The notes: generated by a model not told the origin, from the sequence alone. Positions 10,355-19,573 are shown, counted from the stretch's first letter. The stretch: DNA of 64,000 nucleotides from Devosia sp. LC5 (GCF_000735585.1 NZ_JNNO01000001.1:1-64000); one strand, 5' to 3'. Translations and numbers: made by a program.

Positions 10355-11437
10355 CTATGCCCCGCGACCGCCGGTCGTGAAGGAGGCGAATTGCGGCAGG
10401 ATCAGGCTGAACAGCCGGAATGCCAGGGCGCTGACGATCGCAATCACCAGCGGCAGCACGAGCCACAGCGCCAATCCCGTGAACGAGTTCGAGACTTCGA
10501 CGCCCAGTGCAAGCACACCGAACAGGATGATGCCGTGGATGAGGTAGATGGGGAAAGCGTATTTGGCCAGCCGCGCCAGTTTTTGCAGCGCGCGCGAGCG
10601 ATGGACCAGCGCTGTCAGCGTCCAGATGGTCAACCCGCCCAATATGCTGATCAGCAGGCCGCTGCTCTCGCTCGGATAGTAATAATGCGTCACGCAGGCC
10701 ACCAGCAGTAGCGGGATAAAATACGGCCAGCTGCGGTCCAGGGCATCGAGGGGTACTTTGTAGATGGCCAGCGCCGCGCCGATGAAGAAGGCGATCAGCA
10801 TCGGTGTGCGCAGGATGAGATTGCCGTCGAGATTGTACTCGGCGATCAGCACGCTGACCGCGATCACCGGGATGACATTGGCGCGCACCACTCGCGACGC
10901 CACGATGGCGATCAGCGAAATGACGAACAGGTCGCGCAGGAAATAGAGCGGATAGTTTACTGGCCGCGTGCTCCACGCCAGCGTCGCATCGGCCCAGGTC
11001 TGGGCATTGGCCGTCAGCAGATCGAGCCGCTGGCCGCTCAGGATGCCCAACCGTTGCGCCAGATAGAGGGCGGCCACCAGGCCCAGATTCCAGAACAGGA
11101 ACGGCACCAGCAGCGTCCGGACCTTCTTCTCCACCGTCTTCATACCGCGCTGATCGGCATGTTTGGTAAACATGATGAAGCCCGACATGATGGTGAGAAT
11201 GGTCACCGAGAAGCGCAGGAACGTGGCATTGGCAATAAAGGCCGGGTCCAGCGGCGTCAGCGCATTCAGGCTGCGCTCTGCGGGCACCGACAACGGGAAG
11301 TGGACATAGACGACCAGCACGATCAGGATCAGCCGCGCCAGCGAGAGCCGCTGGGAGAAAATATCCACCGCGTCGCGGGGCTTGCTGGTAGCCGCCGCCA
11401 AAGGGGCAGGGGCCGTTTCCAGGACTTCCGCAGTCAT
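10355..11437 (-). CDS. Acyltransferase-3 family integral membrane protein
   Basis: A polytopic membrane protein of the acyltransferase-3 (OafA/ExoZ-like) family, which O-acylates sugars or other exported polymers. The start is ATG 11437 (MTAEVLETAP), with GGAG five bases upstream; an open frame 25 codons longer lacks one. It has 360 aa and about ten hydrophobic segments. The first begins RLSLARLILIVLVVYVHFPL and carries the His expected in TM1 of the family. The C-terminus has YAFPIYLIHGIILFG, another family hallmark. The substrate is unknown. The divergent neighbour is a secreted GH16 glucanase, so a role in exopolysaccharide modification is possible but unproven. Confidence 0.8.
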   Translation of the reverse strand: MTAEVLETAPAPLAAATSKPRDAVDIFSQRLSLARLILIVLVVYVHFPLSVPAERSLNALTPLDPAFIANATFLRFSVTILTIMSGFIMFTKHADQRGMKTVEKKVRTLLVPFLFWNLGLVAALYLAQRLGILSGQRLDLLTANAQTWADATLAWSTRPVNYPLYFLRDLFVISLIAIVASRVVRANVIPVIAVSVLIAEYNLDGNLILRTPMLIAFFIGAALAIYKVPLDALDRSWPYFIPLLLVACVTHYYYPSESSGLLISILGGLTIWTLTALVHRSRALQKLARLAKYAFPIYLIHGIILFGVLALGVEVSNSFTGLALWLVLPLVIAIVSALAFRLFSLILPQFASFTTGGRGA

Positions 11438-11743
11438 CGGCCGCTCCAATACAAGTTTGGTCGTGTTGGGACTGCGGATTAAGCAGCAGGGCCGGGTTAA
11501 TGTGTCAAGCACGGCGCCGGGAAGGCGTCAGCATGGTGCCGGTTTTCTGGTAAAATATGCGATGGATTTCAGGTCGTTACGCGCGGGAGTTGTGCTCTGG
11601 GCGCAGGGCTGCGATGAGCCTATCGGGACCCGGCGGGCTATTTGTGGTCGGAATTGACCCATAGTCTGATTTCACCTGCGTAGATGAGGGCCGGTACCCC
11701 CTGTTGCCGGCGACGAGTGGCAAATATCAGCGTGAGATGGTCG
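11438..11743. other. Divergent intergenic region, acyltransferase / GH16
   Basis: These 306 bases separate two divergent genes. A candidate promoter for the acyltransferase is listed separately. I see no convincing promoter or operator for the glucanase and no RNA gene. Confidence 0.5.
11478..11508 (-). promoter_or_regulatory. Candidate promoter of the acyltransferase gene
   Basis: On the minus strand a perfect -35 TTGACA (11503-11508) is followed after a long 19-base spacer by CTTAAT (11478-11483). Transcription would start about 35 bases before ATG 11437. The spacer is not optimal. Confidence 0.3.
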
Positions 11744-12538
11744 ATGAATAAACACGGATTTCTGGCGTATATTGCTCTTCCGGCCGCAACCATGGCGGCG
11801 GGCCTGCTGACGGCCTTGCCGGCCTTTGCACAACAGGCCAGCTTCTTCGACGATTTCGACAGTTTGAGCAGCCAGCGCTGGTATGTCGCCGATGGCTGGG
11901 CCACCGGCACCTACCAGAATTGCACCTGGAAATCCGACCAGGTGAAGGTCGAGGACGGGATGCTCACGGTCGGTTTTGCGCCCAGCCCCTACAAGGACCG
12001 GCAATATAGCTGCGGCGCGCTGCAGACCAAGCAGGCGATCGGCTATGGCACCTTTGAAGCACGCCTCAAGACGCCGTCTGGCTCAGGGCTGAATGCCGCG
12101 TTTTTCAGCTATATCGGCCCCACCCAGGGCAAGCCGCATGACGAGATCGATTTCGAGGTGCTGTTGCGCGACACCGGCAAGGTGCAGACCACCACTTTCG
12201 TCAACGGCATCAGCGGCGATGGCGAAATCGGCAGCGGGCAGGACCATGATCTGCCCTATCCGTCGGACTCCGATTTCATCAACTACGCGGTGACCTGGAC
12301 GCCCGAGACCATCCAGTATTTCATCAATGGCAAGCTCGTCCGCACTATCGACGAGGCGTTCCGCATACCGACCAATCCCCAGCGGATTTTCTTCAGCCTC
12401 TGGGGCTCGGACACGCTGACCGATTGGATGGGGCCGTTTACGCCCGTCACGGCTCCCATCAGGATGGAAGTGGACTGGGTGGCCTACACCGCCCTTGGCG
12501 AGACCTGCCAGTTCCCCGAATCCGTGCTTTGCGACTAG
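11744..12538 (+). CDS. Secreted glycoside hydrolase family 16 beta-glucanase (ExoK-like)
   Basis: A secreted endo-beta-glucanase of family GH16, similar in type to ExoK, which depolymerises succinoglycan, and to lichenases. Start ATG 11744 (MNKHGFLAY), 264 aa. A signal peptide ends LPAFAQQ near residue 30. The beta-jelly-roll domain fills the rest. The catalytic motif DEIDFEVL places the nucleophile at Glu134, the assisting Asp at 136 and the acid/base at Glu138. FNNP-like and WTPETIQYFINGK motifs downstream are also typical. Cys residues at 60 and 90 and near the end may form disulfides. It could cleave the cell's own polysaccharide or plant/fungal glucan; the sequence does not decide this. 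Confidence 0.88.
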   Translation: MNKHGFLAYIALPAATMAAGLLTALPAFAQQASFFDDFDSLSSQRWYVADGWATGTYQNCTWKSDQVKVEDGMLTVGFAPSPYKDRQYSCGALQTKQAIGYGTFEARLKTPSGSGLNAAFFSYIGPTQGKPHDEIDFEVLLRDTGKVQTTTFVNGISGDGEIGSGQDHDLPYPSDSDFINYAVTWTPETIQYFINGKLVRTIDEAFRIPTNPQRIFFSLWGSDTLTDWMGPFTPVTAPIRMEVDWVAYTALGETCQFPESVLCD

Positions 12539-12548
12539 GCTATCCGTA

Positions 12549-12574
12549 GCCGCTGCTGTGACGATGGCAGCGGC
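12549..12574. terminator. Hairpin between convergent genes
   Basis: GCCGCTGC (12549-12556) pairs with GCAGCGGC (12567-12574) across a 10-base loop. It lies between two convergent stop codons and may end both transcripts, though neither side has a T-run. Confidence 0.4.
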
Positions 12575-12579
12575 CGCGC

Positions 12580-13101
12580 CTACTTGCTGAACGGCACTTC
12601 GGCGCGCAGATATTCGCCGGTGGCGATATACATGACGTCGAAATTGACATCGATGGCGCCGGCATTGAGCACGATCTGCGCGCTGATGCCGATCTCCTTG
12701 CCCACTTCATCCTGGTCGCGCTCGCGCAGGTTGAAAATCAGGCCGCTGCCGCGCTTCTGCCCGACTGCAATGCCGCTAAAGGCGACATTGGAGGTCATGG
12801 CGGCCTCGTACCGCTTGCTGGCCTCGACATAGGCTATGGTGCCGTTCATCGATAGCTGGCTGCCGGCCACGGTGCAGCGCCCGCTATAATTGACCTTGTC
12901 CTGATTGCCTGGCTTGAGCGAGAGGCGGCACACCACGGTTTCCGAACTGGCGCCCGTAACGGTGCCGCGCCCGCGCCAATCCCCGATATAGGATTTGAGC
13001 AGGCCCACATCGGCTGGCGCCGCATGGGCCGGCAGGGCAGCAGCGCCCGCAATGAGCAGGCCCAGGGCCAAAGCACGCGACACGAGCGCGGAAAAGGTCA
13101 T
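12580..13101 (-). CDS. Exported hypothetical protein
   Basis: I do not recognise the family. The protein has 173 aa with a clear Sec signal peptide (ALALGLLIAGAAALPAHAA) and a mature part beginning PADVGLLKSYIGDWRGRG. The WRGRG start and a lipocalin-like pattern of alternating beta strands (TVVCRLSLKP, YSGRCTVAG, MNGTIAYVEAS) suggest a small beta-barrel of the heme- or lipid-binding kind, but this is a guess from pattern only. Two Cys residues could pair in the periplasm. It is convergent with the GH16 gene. Confidence 0.75.
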   Translation of the reverse strand: MTFSALVSRALALGLLIAGAAALPAHAAPADVGLLKSYIGDWRGRGTVTGASSETVVCRLSLKPGNQDKVNYSGRCTVAGSQLSMNGTIAYVEASKRYEAAMTSNVAFSGIAVGQKRGSGLIFNLRERDQDEVGKEIGISAQIVLNAGAIDVNFDVMYIATGEYLRAEVPFSK

Positions 13102-13196
13102 TGCGGGTGGCTCCAGTCAGCACGCCGAATCATCGTGTCATTGTTGTAGTCGGGAGCCAAATTCGCGCGCAAGGCGGGGCACTGACTTGTGCGGTT

Positions 13197-13221
13197 GCCT
13201 TCTCCCGCAGGGGGAGAAGGC
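13197..13221. repeat. Short palindromic element, 10-bp arms
   Basis: GCCTTCTCCC (13197-13206) and GGGAGAAGGC (13212-13221) flank a 5-base loop. It lies between a minus-strand gene start and the next minus-strand stop and resembles the palindrome at 5635-5657. Confidence 0.6.
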
Positions 13222-13253
13222 AGGTCGGGTGGTCAGGCCGAAGCCGATCGGGA

Positions 13254-14135
13254 TTACCCCACCAGCGCCGCGCGGTTGGCTGCCAGGAACGCCGCCAGCG
13301 TTTCCGGCTTGCGGCCGCTGAACTGCTCGACCGTGCCGGTTACAATGGCATGATACTGATCGGCGGCATCCACATCGAACGCCACCATCACATCGGCCAT
13401 GCCTTCGGGCAGGCCAGCGGCGATCAGGCCGCCGCGCAGCTGCTCGCCGGTCAGCCCGACGCGCGCCACCGGCTTGCCGCTTGCCTTGGCGAATTCGGCT
13501 GCCAGTTCTGCCTGAGTCACGGCCGCCGGGCCGGTCACGTCGAAAATGGCCTGGCCTTCGGCGGTCAGCAGCGCACCAGCCGCGGTGCGGGCGGCGTCGG
13601 CCCGCGTCACATAGGAGCGGCCGCCACCGTTGGTTGCGTCATAAAGGTGGCCCGAGCCGATGGCCGGCGCGGCGCCGAGCAGGCTGATTTCGGCATAGAT
13701 GTGATTGCGCAGGAAAGTGAAATCGAGCCCGGACGCGGCAATGGCCACCTCGGTCCAATAGTGCTCGGGCGAAACACCGGTGCCTGGGTTGGGACGGGGA
13801 TTGGGTGCTGAAGTATAGACGATGTGCTTGACGCCGGCGACCTGGGCCGCCTCTACCGCATTTTTCTGCTGCGCCACGCGGCTGCCCACCGCATCGGTGC
13901 TGATCAGCAGCACACGCTCCACGCCGGCAAAGCCGGTGGCAAGGCTGGCCCTGTCGTCAAAGTCGAGCTGGCGCACTTCAACGCCGCGGGCGGCCAGATC
14001 GGCCAGCTTGGCGGGATCGCGCGTGCCGGCGATGAGCTTGGTGGCGCCGCGCGCCAGCAATTCTTCCACCGCCAGGCGCCCGAATTGCCCCGAGGCGCCA
14101 GTTACCAAAAGCGTATTGTTCTTGAAGTCTGCCAT
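13254..14135 (-). CDS. NmrA-like NAD(P)-binding oxidoreductase (QorB type)
   Basis: An atypical short-chain dehydrogenase/NmrA-family protein, similar in form to quinone reductase QorB. The start is ATG 14135 (MADFKNN), with GGAG seven bases upstream; six codons further upstream are excluded. It has 293 aa. The Rossmann motif VTGASGQFGRLAVEELL is at about residues 9-25, followed by AGTRDPAKL, a typical NADP-binding Arg region, and HIVYTSAPNP. The catalytic Tyr-x3-Lys of classical SDRs is absent, as expected for NmrA-like members. It is divergent from an HxlR-type regulator, a common arrangement in which the regulator senses electrophiles or quinones. Confidence 0.85.
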   Translation of the reverse strand: MADFKNNTLLVTGASGQFGRLAVEELLARGATKLIAGTRDPAKLADLAARGVEVRQLDFDDRASLATGFAGVERVLLISTDAVGSRVAQQKNAVEAAQVAGVKHIVYTSAPNPRPNPGTGVSPEHYWTEVAIAASGLDFTFLRNHIYAEISLLGAAPAIGSGHLYDATNGGGRSYVTRADAARTAAGALLTAEGQAIFDVTGPAAVTQAELAAEFAKASGKPVARVGLTGEQLRGGLIAAGLPEGMADVMVAFDVDAADQYHAIVTGTVEQFSGRKPETLAAFLAANRAALVG

Positions 14136-14279
14136 GTGTCTCTCCTTGGTCAAACACCGCTCCCTTGCAGCACAGGCGCTGAGAGAGTAAGTATCGAATG
14201 GAGAGTGCTATCTAATGTGCCTGCTCACGGCGCGAAAGGAGGCACTTTGCCGGGACAACGTCACCTCAAGGTAACCACC

Positions 14280-14684
14280 ATGCGCGCCGCACTCGAAGAA
14301 GCCACAGTCTTTGTTGAAAAATGGAGCGCCAATGTCGGCCTGCCGGTCGGCAATTGCCCGGTGCGCGGTGTGCTCGACAAGATTTCCGACAAGTGGAGCA
14401 TGCTGCTGGTGATGACGCTGGCCAGCGGCCCCAAGCGGTTCAATCAGCTGCGCCGTGAAATCCCTGATATTTCCCAAAAAATGCTGACCCAGACGCTGCG
14501 CGACCTGCAACGCGACGGCATGGTTTCCCGGCAGGTCTTCGACACCAAGCCGCCCTCCGTGGAATACCGCCTCACCGCTTTGGGCGAATCCGTTATCGTC
14601 CCCTTCGGCTATCTGATCCGCTGGGCCGACGAGAACTTTGCCGATATCGACCGCTCCCGCGCCGAGTTCGACCAAGCCGCGTGA
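14280..14684 (+). CDS. HxlR-family winged-helix transcriptional regulator
   Basis: A one-domain MarR/HxlR-type repressor of 134 aa. The HxlR motif is clear: NCPVRGVLDKISDKWSMLLV, then RFNQLRREIPDISQKMLTQT and YRLTALGESV. Cys26 (NCPV) is the position at which several HxlR proteins sense aldehydes or oxidants. I choose ATG 14280. A TTG at 14247 in the same frame sits four bases after a strong AAAGGAGG and would add eleven residues, so it remains possible. The divergent nmrA-like oxidoreductase is its likely target; I did not find a clean operator in the 144 bases between them. Confidence 0.88.
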   Translation: MRAALEEATVFVEKWSANVGLPVGNCPVRGVLDKISDKWSMLLVMTLASGPKRFNQLRREIPDISQKMLTQTLRDLQRDGMVSRQVFDTKPPSVEYRLTALGESVIVPFGYLIRWADENFADIDRSRAEFDQAA

Positions 14685-14787
14685 GGCTGCTTTTTTTGCG
14701 CGCGCAATAGTCGAAGCCATGGGAAGCCGCGCGTCGAGGTGATGAACCGGCCTGTCGCCGGCCAGCCAAATCGGAAGGGAATTCCCC

Positions 14788-15171
14788 ATGCGCCTGAATG
14801 CAATCGAAGTCGTCACCCTGTTCGTCGAAGATATCGCCGCGGCCAAGAGCTTCTACCAAAAGGTCTTTGCCGCCGAAATCGTCGGTGAAGACCCTGTCTC
14901 GGCGTTGCTCAAGTTCTCTGGCTCTATGCTCAATCTGCTTGCTGCCAGTCAGGCCCCTGAGCTGGTCGCCCCGTCGCCAGTCGGCGCTACGACCTCCGGC
15001 GCCCGCATGCTGCTCACGGTCCGGGTCGATGACGTCAACGCCACTTATGCTGATTTGCAAAGCCGCGGCGTGACTTTCCTCAATGGCCCGATGGATCGGC
15101 CCTGGGGCCGCCGCACGGCCGCCTTCGCCGATCCGGCAGGGCATGTCTGGGAGATTGCGCAGGAGATTTAG
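14788..15171 (+). CDS. VOC (glyoxalase/bleomycin-resistance) family protein
   Basis: A 127-aa vicinal-oxygen-chelate fold protein with two beta-alpha-beta3 modules. The first begins VVTLFVEDIAAAKSFYQKVF and the second begins MLLTVRVDDVNATYADLQSRG. It ends AAFADPAGHVWEIAQEI, where the Glu near the C-terminus is a usual metal ligand. Family members include lyases, dioxygenases and drug-binding proteins; the substrate here is unknown. AAGGGA upstream of ATG 14788 serves as Shine-Dalgarno. It follows the HxlR gene by about 100 bases in the same direction. Confidence 0.82.
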   Translation: MRLNAIEVVTLFVEDIAAAKSFYQKVFAAEIVGEDPVSALLKFSGSMLNLLAASQAPELVAPSPVGATTSGARMLLTVRVDDVNATYADLQSRGVTFLNGPMDRPWGRRTAAFADPAGHVWEIAQEI

Positions 15172-15178
15172 GCCAGGG

Positions 15179-15469
15179 CTAAAGCGCCACCCGCGGCGGC
15201 CGGACGCGTAACGAAGCCGTTGCCGATCTGCGCCGCCGTTCCTCGGCCTTGCAATTGCGGATGATGCCGCGAACCCGCCGGATGACGCCGACGCCAAGCC
15301 CTGGCTGTTTCAGCAGCTCGGGGCCTTCCATTTCGTCGATTTCACCCAGCGTCTTGAGCCCCGCCGATTGCAGCAGCTTGCCAATGCCATCGAGCGATCG
15401 CAGATCAATCACCGCGATGTTTTGCCACTTTTCCGCCCCGCGAAGCCACGCCCGATAAGTATCTGCCAT
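15179..15469 (-). CDS. Small helix-hairpin-helix-like hypothetical protein
   Basis: A 96-aa protein of unknown function. The central part, LLQSAGLKTLGEIDEMEGPELLKQPGLGVGVIRRVRGII, reads like the RNA-polymerase alpha C-terminal / helix-hairpin-helix fold, where a GIG/GLG loop precedes a helix and contacts DNA backbone. The tail is very basic (CKAEERRRRSA). A nucleic-acid-binding role is suggested by these features only. It is convergent with the VOC gene, with 7 bases between the stops. Confidence 0.55.
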   Translation of the reverse strand: MADTYRAWLRGAEKWQNIAVIDLRSLDGIGKLLQSAGLKTLGEIDEMEGPELLKQPGLGVGVIRRVRGIIRNCKAEERRRRSATASLRVRPPRVAL

Positions 15470-15514
15470 GGCCCTGCATAGTGCAGCGGGGTGGCGATGA
15501 CCAGTCTCGGTGGC

Positions 15515-16567
15515 CTAGCGCACCCCGGCTTCCAGGATACTCAGTCGTCCCGAAGCACAATCGATCAGCGCCTGCACGCCATAGGGCAGGGTGAGCATGG
15601 GCTGGGTATGTCCGAAATCCAGGCCCGACAGCACTGGGAGGCCAGCCAACCCACTCTCTGCCAGCACCGATACGAGCACTTGTTCCAGTTTCTCCTGGTA
15701 GCGCGCGTCGCCTTTAGGATCCGGCCGCGCCAGCAGGATGCCGTTGAGCACACCAAGAATACCCTGCGCCGCATAATTGCGCAGCCAATAGCGAAAGAAG
15801 CCAGGCGGAGGGGCCTCCTCGGAGGTCTCGATGAAAAGGATCGCCCCGCGCCATGCGTCCAGCGGAGGCCACCACGCGGTGGCCTTGACCATTTCCAGCA
15901 CTTCGGCACATCCGCCCAGCAGATGCCCCTGTGCGACGCCGGTGCCCTGCAGCACACGTACCGGATCGGCGGGCTGCAGCACACGCCGCTGGTCCTGCAG
16001 CGCAGGATTGCCCCAGCCCAGGCGCTCGGCTGTCCAGCCTTCCGTATTCACCGGCACCAGCCCCGGCGGCTCATGGCTGAACAGCGTCTGCCGCACGCTA
16101 CCGGCGGTATAGTCATGCATGCCGCCATTCTCGGCAAAGCCGGCCATGATGCTGGGGCCGTAAAACGAGGTCAGCCCGGCCGCAAAACAGGCCAGATGCA
16201 GGCTTGTCGTGTCCGAGAAGCCGAGAAAGACCTTGGGATTGTCGCGGATGACCGCGAGATCGAGATAGGGCAGCAGCCGGATGGAATCGTCCCCGCCAAT
16301 GGTGCAGAAAATCCCCGCAATGGACGGATCGGCAAACGCGGCCATCAGATCCTGCGCCCGCGCCTGGGGATTGGCCGCAACCCGATCGGCATCCGCCAGC
16401 GTGTGCACCATCTCGACGACGCTCACCCCAAAAGCGGCTTCGAGCTGCCGCTTGCCGGCCTCATAACGCTGCGGAAACGCACCCGGTCCACCCCATGACG
16501 GCGACACCGCCGCGATCCGGTCGCCGGGCATAAGGGCGCGGGGCTTTCGCAATGATGCTGCTATCAT
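15515..16567 (-). CDS. Peptidase S66 (LD-carboxypeptidase / MccF-like)
   Basis: A serine peptidase of family S66. The family includes LD-carboxypeptidase A, which trims murein tetrapeptides, and MccF, which inactivates microcin C. The start is ATG 16567 (MIAASLRKP), with AGAGG six bases upstream; 13 upstream codons are excluded. It has 350 aa. The triad can be read as Ser118 (FLGFSDTTS), Glu247 (LFIETSEEA) and His320 (LDFGHTQP). FCTIGGDDSIRLLPYLD is typical of the MccF branch, as is the extended C-terminal domain. No signal peptide, so it acts in the cytoplasm. Its 5' leader carries a degenerate palindromic repeat (16583-16617). Confidence 0.85.
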   Translation of the reverse strand: MIAASLRKPRALMPGDRIAAVSPSWGGPGAFPQRYEAGKRQLEAAFGVSVVEMVHTLADADRVAANPQARAQDLMAAFADPSIAGIFCTIGGDDSIRLLPYLDLAVIRDNPKVFLGFSDTTSLHLACFAAGLTSFYGPSIMAGFAENGGMHDYTAGSVRQTLFSHEPPGLVPVNTEGWTAERLGWGNPALQDQRRVLQPADPVRVLQGTGVAQGHLLGGCAEVLEMVKATAWWPPLDAWRGAILFIETSEEAPPPGFFRYWLRNYAAQGILGVLNGILLARPDPKGDARYQEKLEQVLVSVLAESGLAGLPVLSGLDFGHTQPMLTLPYGVQALIDCASGRLSILEAGVR

Positions 16568-16582
16568 CCGCGTCCTCTCACG

Positions 16583-16617
16583 GTGTCGATCCCGCGAAAG
16601 CGGCAACCTCCGTTTCC
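16583..16617. repeat. Degenerate single copy of the GTGTCATTCCCGCG repeat
   Basis: This copy reads GTGTCGATCCCGCGAAAGCG and then GCAACCTCCGTTT. It differs at only a few positions from the well-conserved copies at 19645, 20172 and 20224. It lies in the short leader of the S66 peptidase gene. Confidence 0.7.
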
Positions 16618-16757
16618 TTTATTTCAGTCGCAAGACGCAATGGCGAGCCCGCTTTGTCCCCGCCCCACGCCTCTCCACAGCTTCCCCCGGCAAAAATTAG
16701 CATTTTTGGCGCAGATCGCTTACATATTGGCTAGTTCGAACAACCAAGAATCACCCA

Positions 16758-19505
16758 GTGACCGATACGCCTGACAACGGAACCGGCGCGCCGCAGCCGT
16801 CCGACATTTCCCTGATCTCGATCACCGACGAGATGCGCAAATCCTATCTCGATTACGCCATGAGCGTGATCGTGAGCCGGGCGCTGCCCGATGTGCGCGA
16901 CGGGCTCAAGCCAGTGCATCGCCGCATCCTGTTTTCGATGAACGAGAACGGCTACGAATATAACAAGCCCTATCGCAAATCGGCCCGTGTGGTCGGCGAC
17001 GTTATCGGTAAATACCACCCCCACGGCGACAGCGCGGTCTATATGGCCCTGGTGCGCATGGCCCAGGATTTTTCCATGGGCGAGCTGCTGGTGGAAGGGC
17101 AGGGCAATTTCGGCTCGGTCGATGGCGATATGCCCGCCGCTATGCGTTATACCGAAGTGCGCATGCAGCGCATCACCAATTCCCTGCTCGATGACCTCGA
17201 CAAGGACACGGTCGATTTCCGCGACAATTATGACGGCTCCGAGCATGAGCCGACCGTGCTGCCGGCCCGGTTCCCCAATATGCTGGTCAATGGCGGCGGC
17301 GGCATCGCCGTGGGCATGGCCACCAATATTCCTACCCACAATCTGGGCGAGACGATCGACGCCGCGCTGTTGATGTTGGACAATCCTTCTGTCACCACCG
17401 AGCAAATCCTCGAAGTGCTGCCGGGTCCCGACTTCCCGACAGGCGGCATTATTCTGGGCCGCGCCGGCATCCGCTCGGCCTATGAGACGGGCCGTGGCTC
17501 GGTGCTGGTGCGTGGCCGGGTCGCGATCGAGGAAGTGCGCAAGGAGCGCGAGGCGCTCATCATCACCGAGCTGCCCTATCAGGTGAACAAGGCCACTCTG
17601 GTCGAAAAGATCGCCGAACTGGTGCGCGACAAGCGCATCGAGGGCATTGCCGACATGCGCGACGAATCCTCGCGCGAAGGCATGCGCGTCGTGGTCGAAA
17701 TCAAGCGCGACGCGCTGGCCGATGTCGTGCTGAACCAGCTTTACCGCTTCACCCAGCTGCAATCGTCGTTCGGCTGCAATTTTGTGGCGCTCAATGGCGG
17801 CAAGCCGCAATTGATGAACCTCAAGGAAATCCTAGAGGCCTTCATCGCCTTCCGCGAGGAAGTGGTGACCCGTCGCGCCCGGTTCCTGCTCAACAAGGCC
17901 CGTGACCGCGCCCATATCCTGGTCGGCCTGGCCGTTGCCGTCGCCAATATCGATGAAGTCATCGCGCTGATCCGCACCGCGCCAGATCCGGCGACGGCGC
18001 GCGAGCAATTGATGACCCGCCGCTGGCCCGCCAGCGACGTGGCGCCGCTGATCGCGCTGATCGATGATCCGCGCCACCGCATCAATGACGACGGCACTTT
18101 CAATCTCTCCGAGGAACAGGCCCGCGCCATTCTCGAATTGCGCCTTGCCCGCCTGACTGCGCTGGGCCGCGATGAAATCGGCGACGAACTCAACGGCCTG
18201 GGTGCTGAAATCGAGGACTATCTCGCTATCCTGCGCAGCCGCGAGCGCGTGCAGACCATTATCCGCGAAGAACTGATCGCCATCCGTGATCAGTTCGCCA
18301 CGCCACGCCGCACCGAGATTTCCGACGTTGCCGGCGATTTCGACGACGAGGACCTGATCGCCCGCGAAGACATGGTGGTCACCGTCTCCCATGGCGGCTA
18401 CATCAAGCGCGTGCCGCTCTCGACCTATCGGGCGCAGAACCGTGGCGGCAAGGGCCGCTCGGGCATGGCGACCCGCGACGAGGATTTCGTCGCGCGGCTC
18501 TTCGTCGCCAATACCCATACCCCGGTGCTGTTCTTCACCAGCCGCGGCATCGCCTATAAGCTCAAGGTCTGGCGCCTGCCGCTGGCCGCCGCCAATGCGC
18601 GCGGCAAGGCTTTGATCAATATCCTGCCCCTCGAGCAGGGCGAGCGGATCACCTCGATCATGCCGCTGCCCGAGGATGAGGATAGCTGGGCAAACCTGGA
18701 CATCATGTTCGCCACGACCCGCGGCACGGTGCGCCGCAACTCGTTGGCCGACTTTGTCGAAGTGCGCCAGAACGGCAAGATCGCCATGAAGCTCGACGAG
18801 GGCGACCAGATCGTGGGCGTCGAAACGGCCACCGCCAATCATGACGTGCTGCTGACCACGGCTCTGGGCCAGGCCATCCGCTTCCAGGTGGATGATGTCC
18901 GCGTGTTCAAGGGCCGCGATTCCATGGGTGTGCGTGGTATTCAGCTGGCCAAGGACGACGTGGTCATCTCCATGGCCGTCATCAACCACTCCGACGCCAC
19001 GGCCGAAGAACGTGCCGCCTATCTCAAGATGAGCCGCGCGGTGCGTGGCGAGGAACAGTCCGAAGAAGCGGGCTCGGACGAGGGCGATGTGGTTGCCGGC
19101 GAGCTCAATCAGGAGCGCTACGCCCAGATGTCTGCCATCGAGCAGTTCATCCTGACCATCTCCGAAAACGGCTATGGCAAGCGCACCTCCAGCCACGAAT
19201 ACCGGATCACCGGCCGTGGCGGTAAGGGCATTGTCGCCATGGCGGTCAACAAGCGCAACGGCAACCTCGTCGCCAGCTTCCCCGTGGCCGATGATGACCA
19301 GATCATGCTGATCAGCGACGGCGGCCAGACCATCCGCCTGCCGGTCGGCGGCGACAAGCCCATCCGCATCGTCTCGCGCGGCAGCCAGGGCGTCATCGTC
19401 TTCGATACGGCCGAAGACGAAAAGGTGGTGTCCGTCGAGCATATCAGCGAGCCGGAGGACGACGAGGAAACCCCGGATACGCCCGAGGCGCCGGCTGACG
19501 AATAA
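16758..19505 (+). CDS. gyrA: GyrA, DNA gyrase subunit A
   Basis: GyrA is the DNA breakage-reunion subunit of gyrase. It starts at GTG 16758 (MTDTPDNG), with a weak Shine-Dalgarno, and has 915 aa. The winged-helix/tower region holds the active Tyr131 in [10 protein letters not shown]. The quinolone pocket reads [17 protein letters not shown]: Ser92 equals E. coli Ser83, but Met96 stands where E. coli has Asp87, and [13 protein letters not shown] has Gly where E. coli has Arg91. The C-terminal beta-pinwheel includes the GyrA box as QNRGGKG. An acidic insert ([13 protein letters not shown]) and an acidic tail ([10 protein letters not shown]) are present. A strong terminator follows the stop codon. 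Confidence 0.97.
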   Translation: MTDTPDNGTGAPQPSDISLISITDEMRKSYLDYAMSVIVSRALPDVRDGLKPVHRRILFSMNENGYEYNKPYRKSARVVGDVIGKYHPHGDSAVYMALVRMAQDFSMGELLVEGQGNFGSVDGDMPAAMRYTEVRMQRITNSLLDDLDKDTVDFRDNYDGSEHEPTVLPARFPNMLVNGGGGIAVGMATNIPTHNLGETIDAALLMLDNPSVTTEQILEVLPGPDFPTGGIILGRAGIRSAYETGRGSVLVRGRVAIEEVRKEREALIITELPYQVNKATLVEKIAELVRDKRIEGIADMRDESSREGMRVVVEIKRDALADVVLNQLYRFTQLQSSFGCNFVALNGGKPQLMNLKEILEAFIAFREEVVTRRARFLLNKARDRAHILVGLAVAVANIDEVIALIRTAPDPATAREQLMTRRWPASDVAPLIALIDDPRHRINDDGTFNLSEEQARAILELRLARLTALGRDEIGDELNGLGAEIEDYLAILRSRERVQTIIREELIAIRDQFATPRRTEISDVAGDFDDEDLIAREDMVVTVSHGGYIKRVPLSTYRAQNRGGKGRSGMATRDEDFVARLFVANTHTPVLFFTSRGIAYKLKVWRLPLAAANARGKALINILPLEQGERITSIMPLPEDEDSWANLDIMFATTRGTVRRNSLADFVEVRQNGKIAMKLDEGDQIVGVETATANHDVLLTTALGQAIRFQVDDVRVFKGRDSMGVRGIQLAKDDVVISMAVINHSDATAEERAAYLKMSRAVRGEEQSEEAGSDEGDVVAGELNQERYAQMSAIEQFILTISENGYGKRTSSHEYRITGRGGKGIVAMAVNKRNGNLVASFPVADDDQIMLISDGGQTIRLPVGGDKPIRIVSRGSQGVIVFDTAEDEKVVSVEHISEPEDDEETPDTPEAPADE

Positions 19506-19506
19506 G

Positions 19507-19531
19507 AAAAGGGCGCTGCGGCGCCCTTTTT
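19507..19531 (+). terminator. Rho-independent terminator of gyrA
   Basis: GGGCGC (19511-19516) pairs with GCGCCC (19521-19526), loop TGCG. The stem is extended by AAAA/TTTT and followed by T-rich sequence. Confidence 0.9.
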
Positions 19532-19573
19532 GTTGGTTGGTCTGTGGAGAGCAGCTGGGAAAGTGAAGGAATC

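Noticed and set aside
13824-14279. 286-residue form of the HxlR regulator
   Set aside because: The extra 150 residues are antisense to the NmrA-like gene and have no domain; HxlR proteins are about 110-140 residues.
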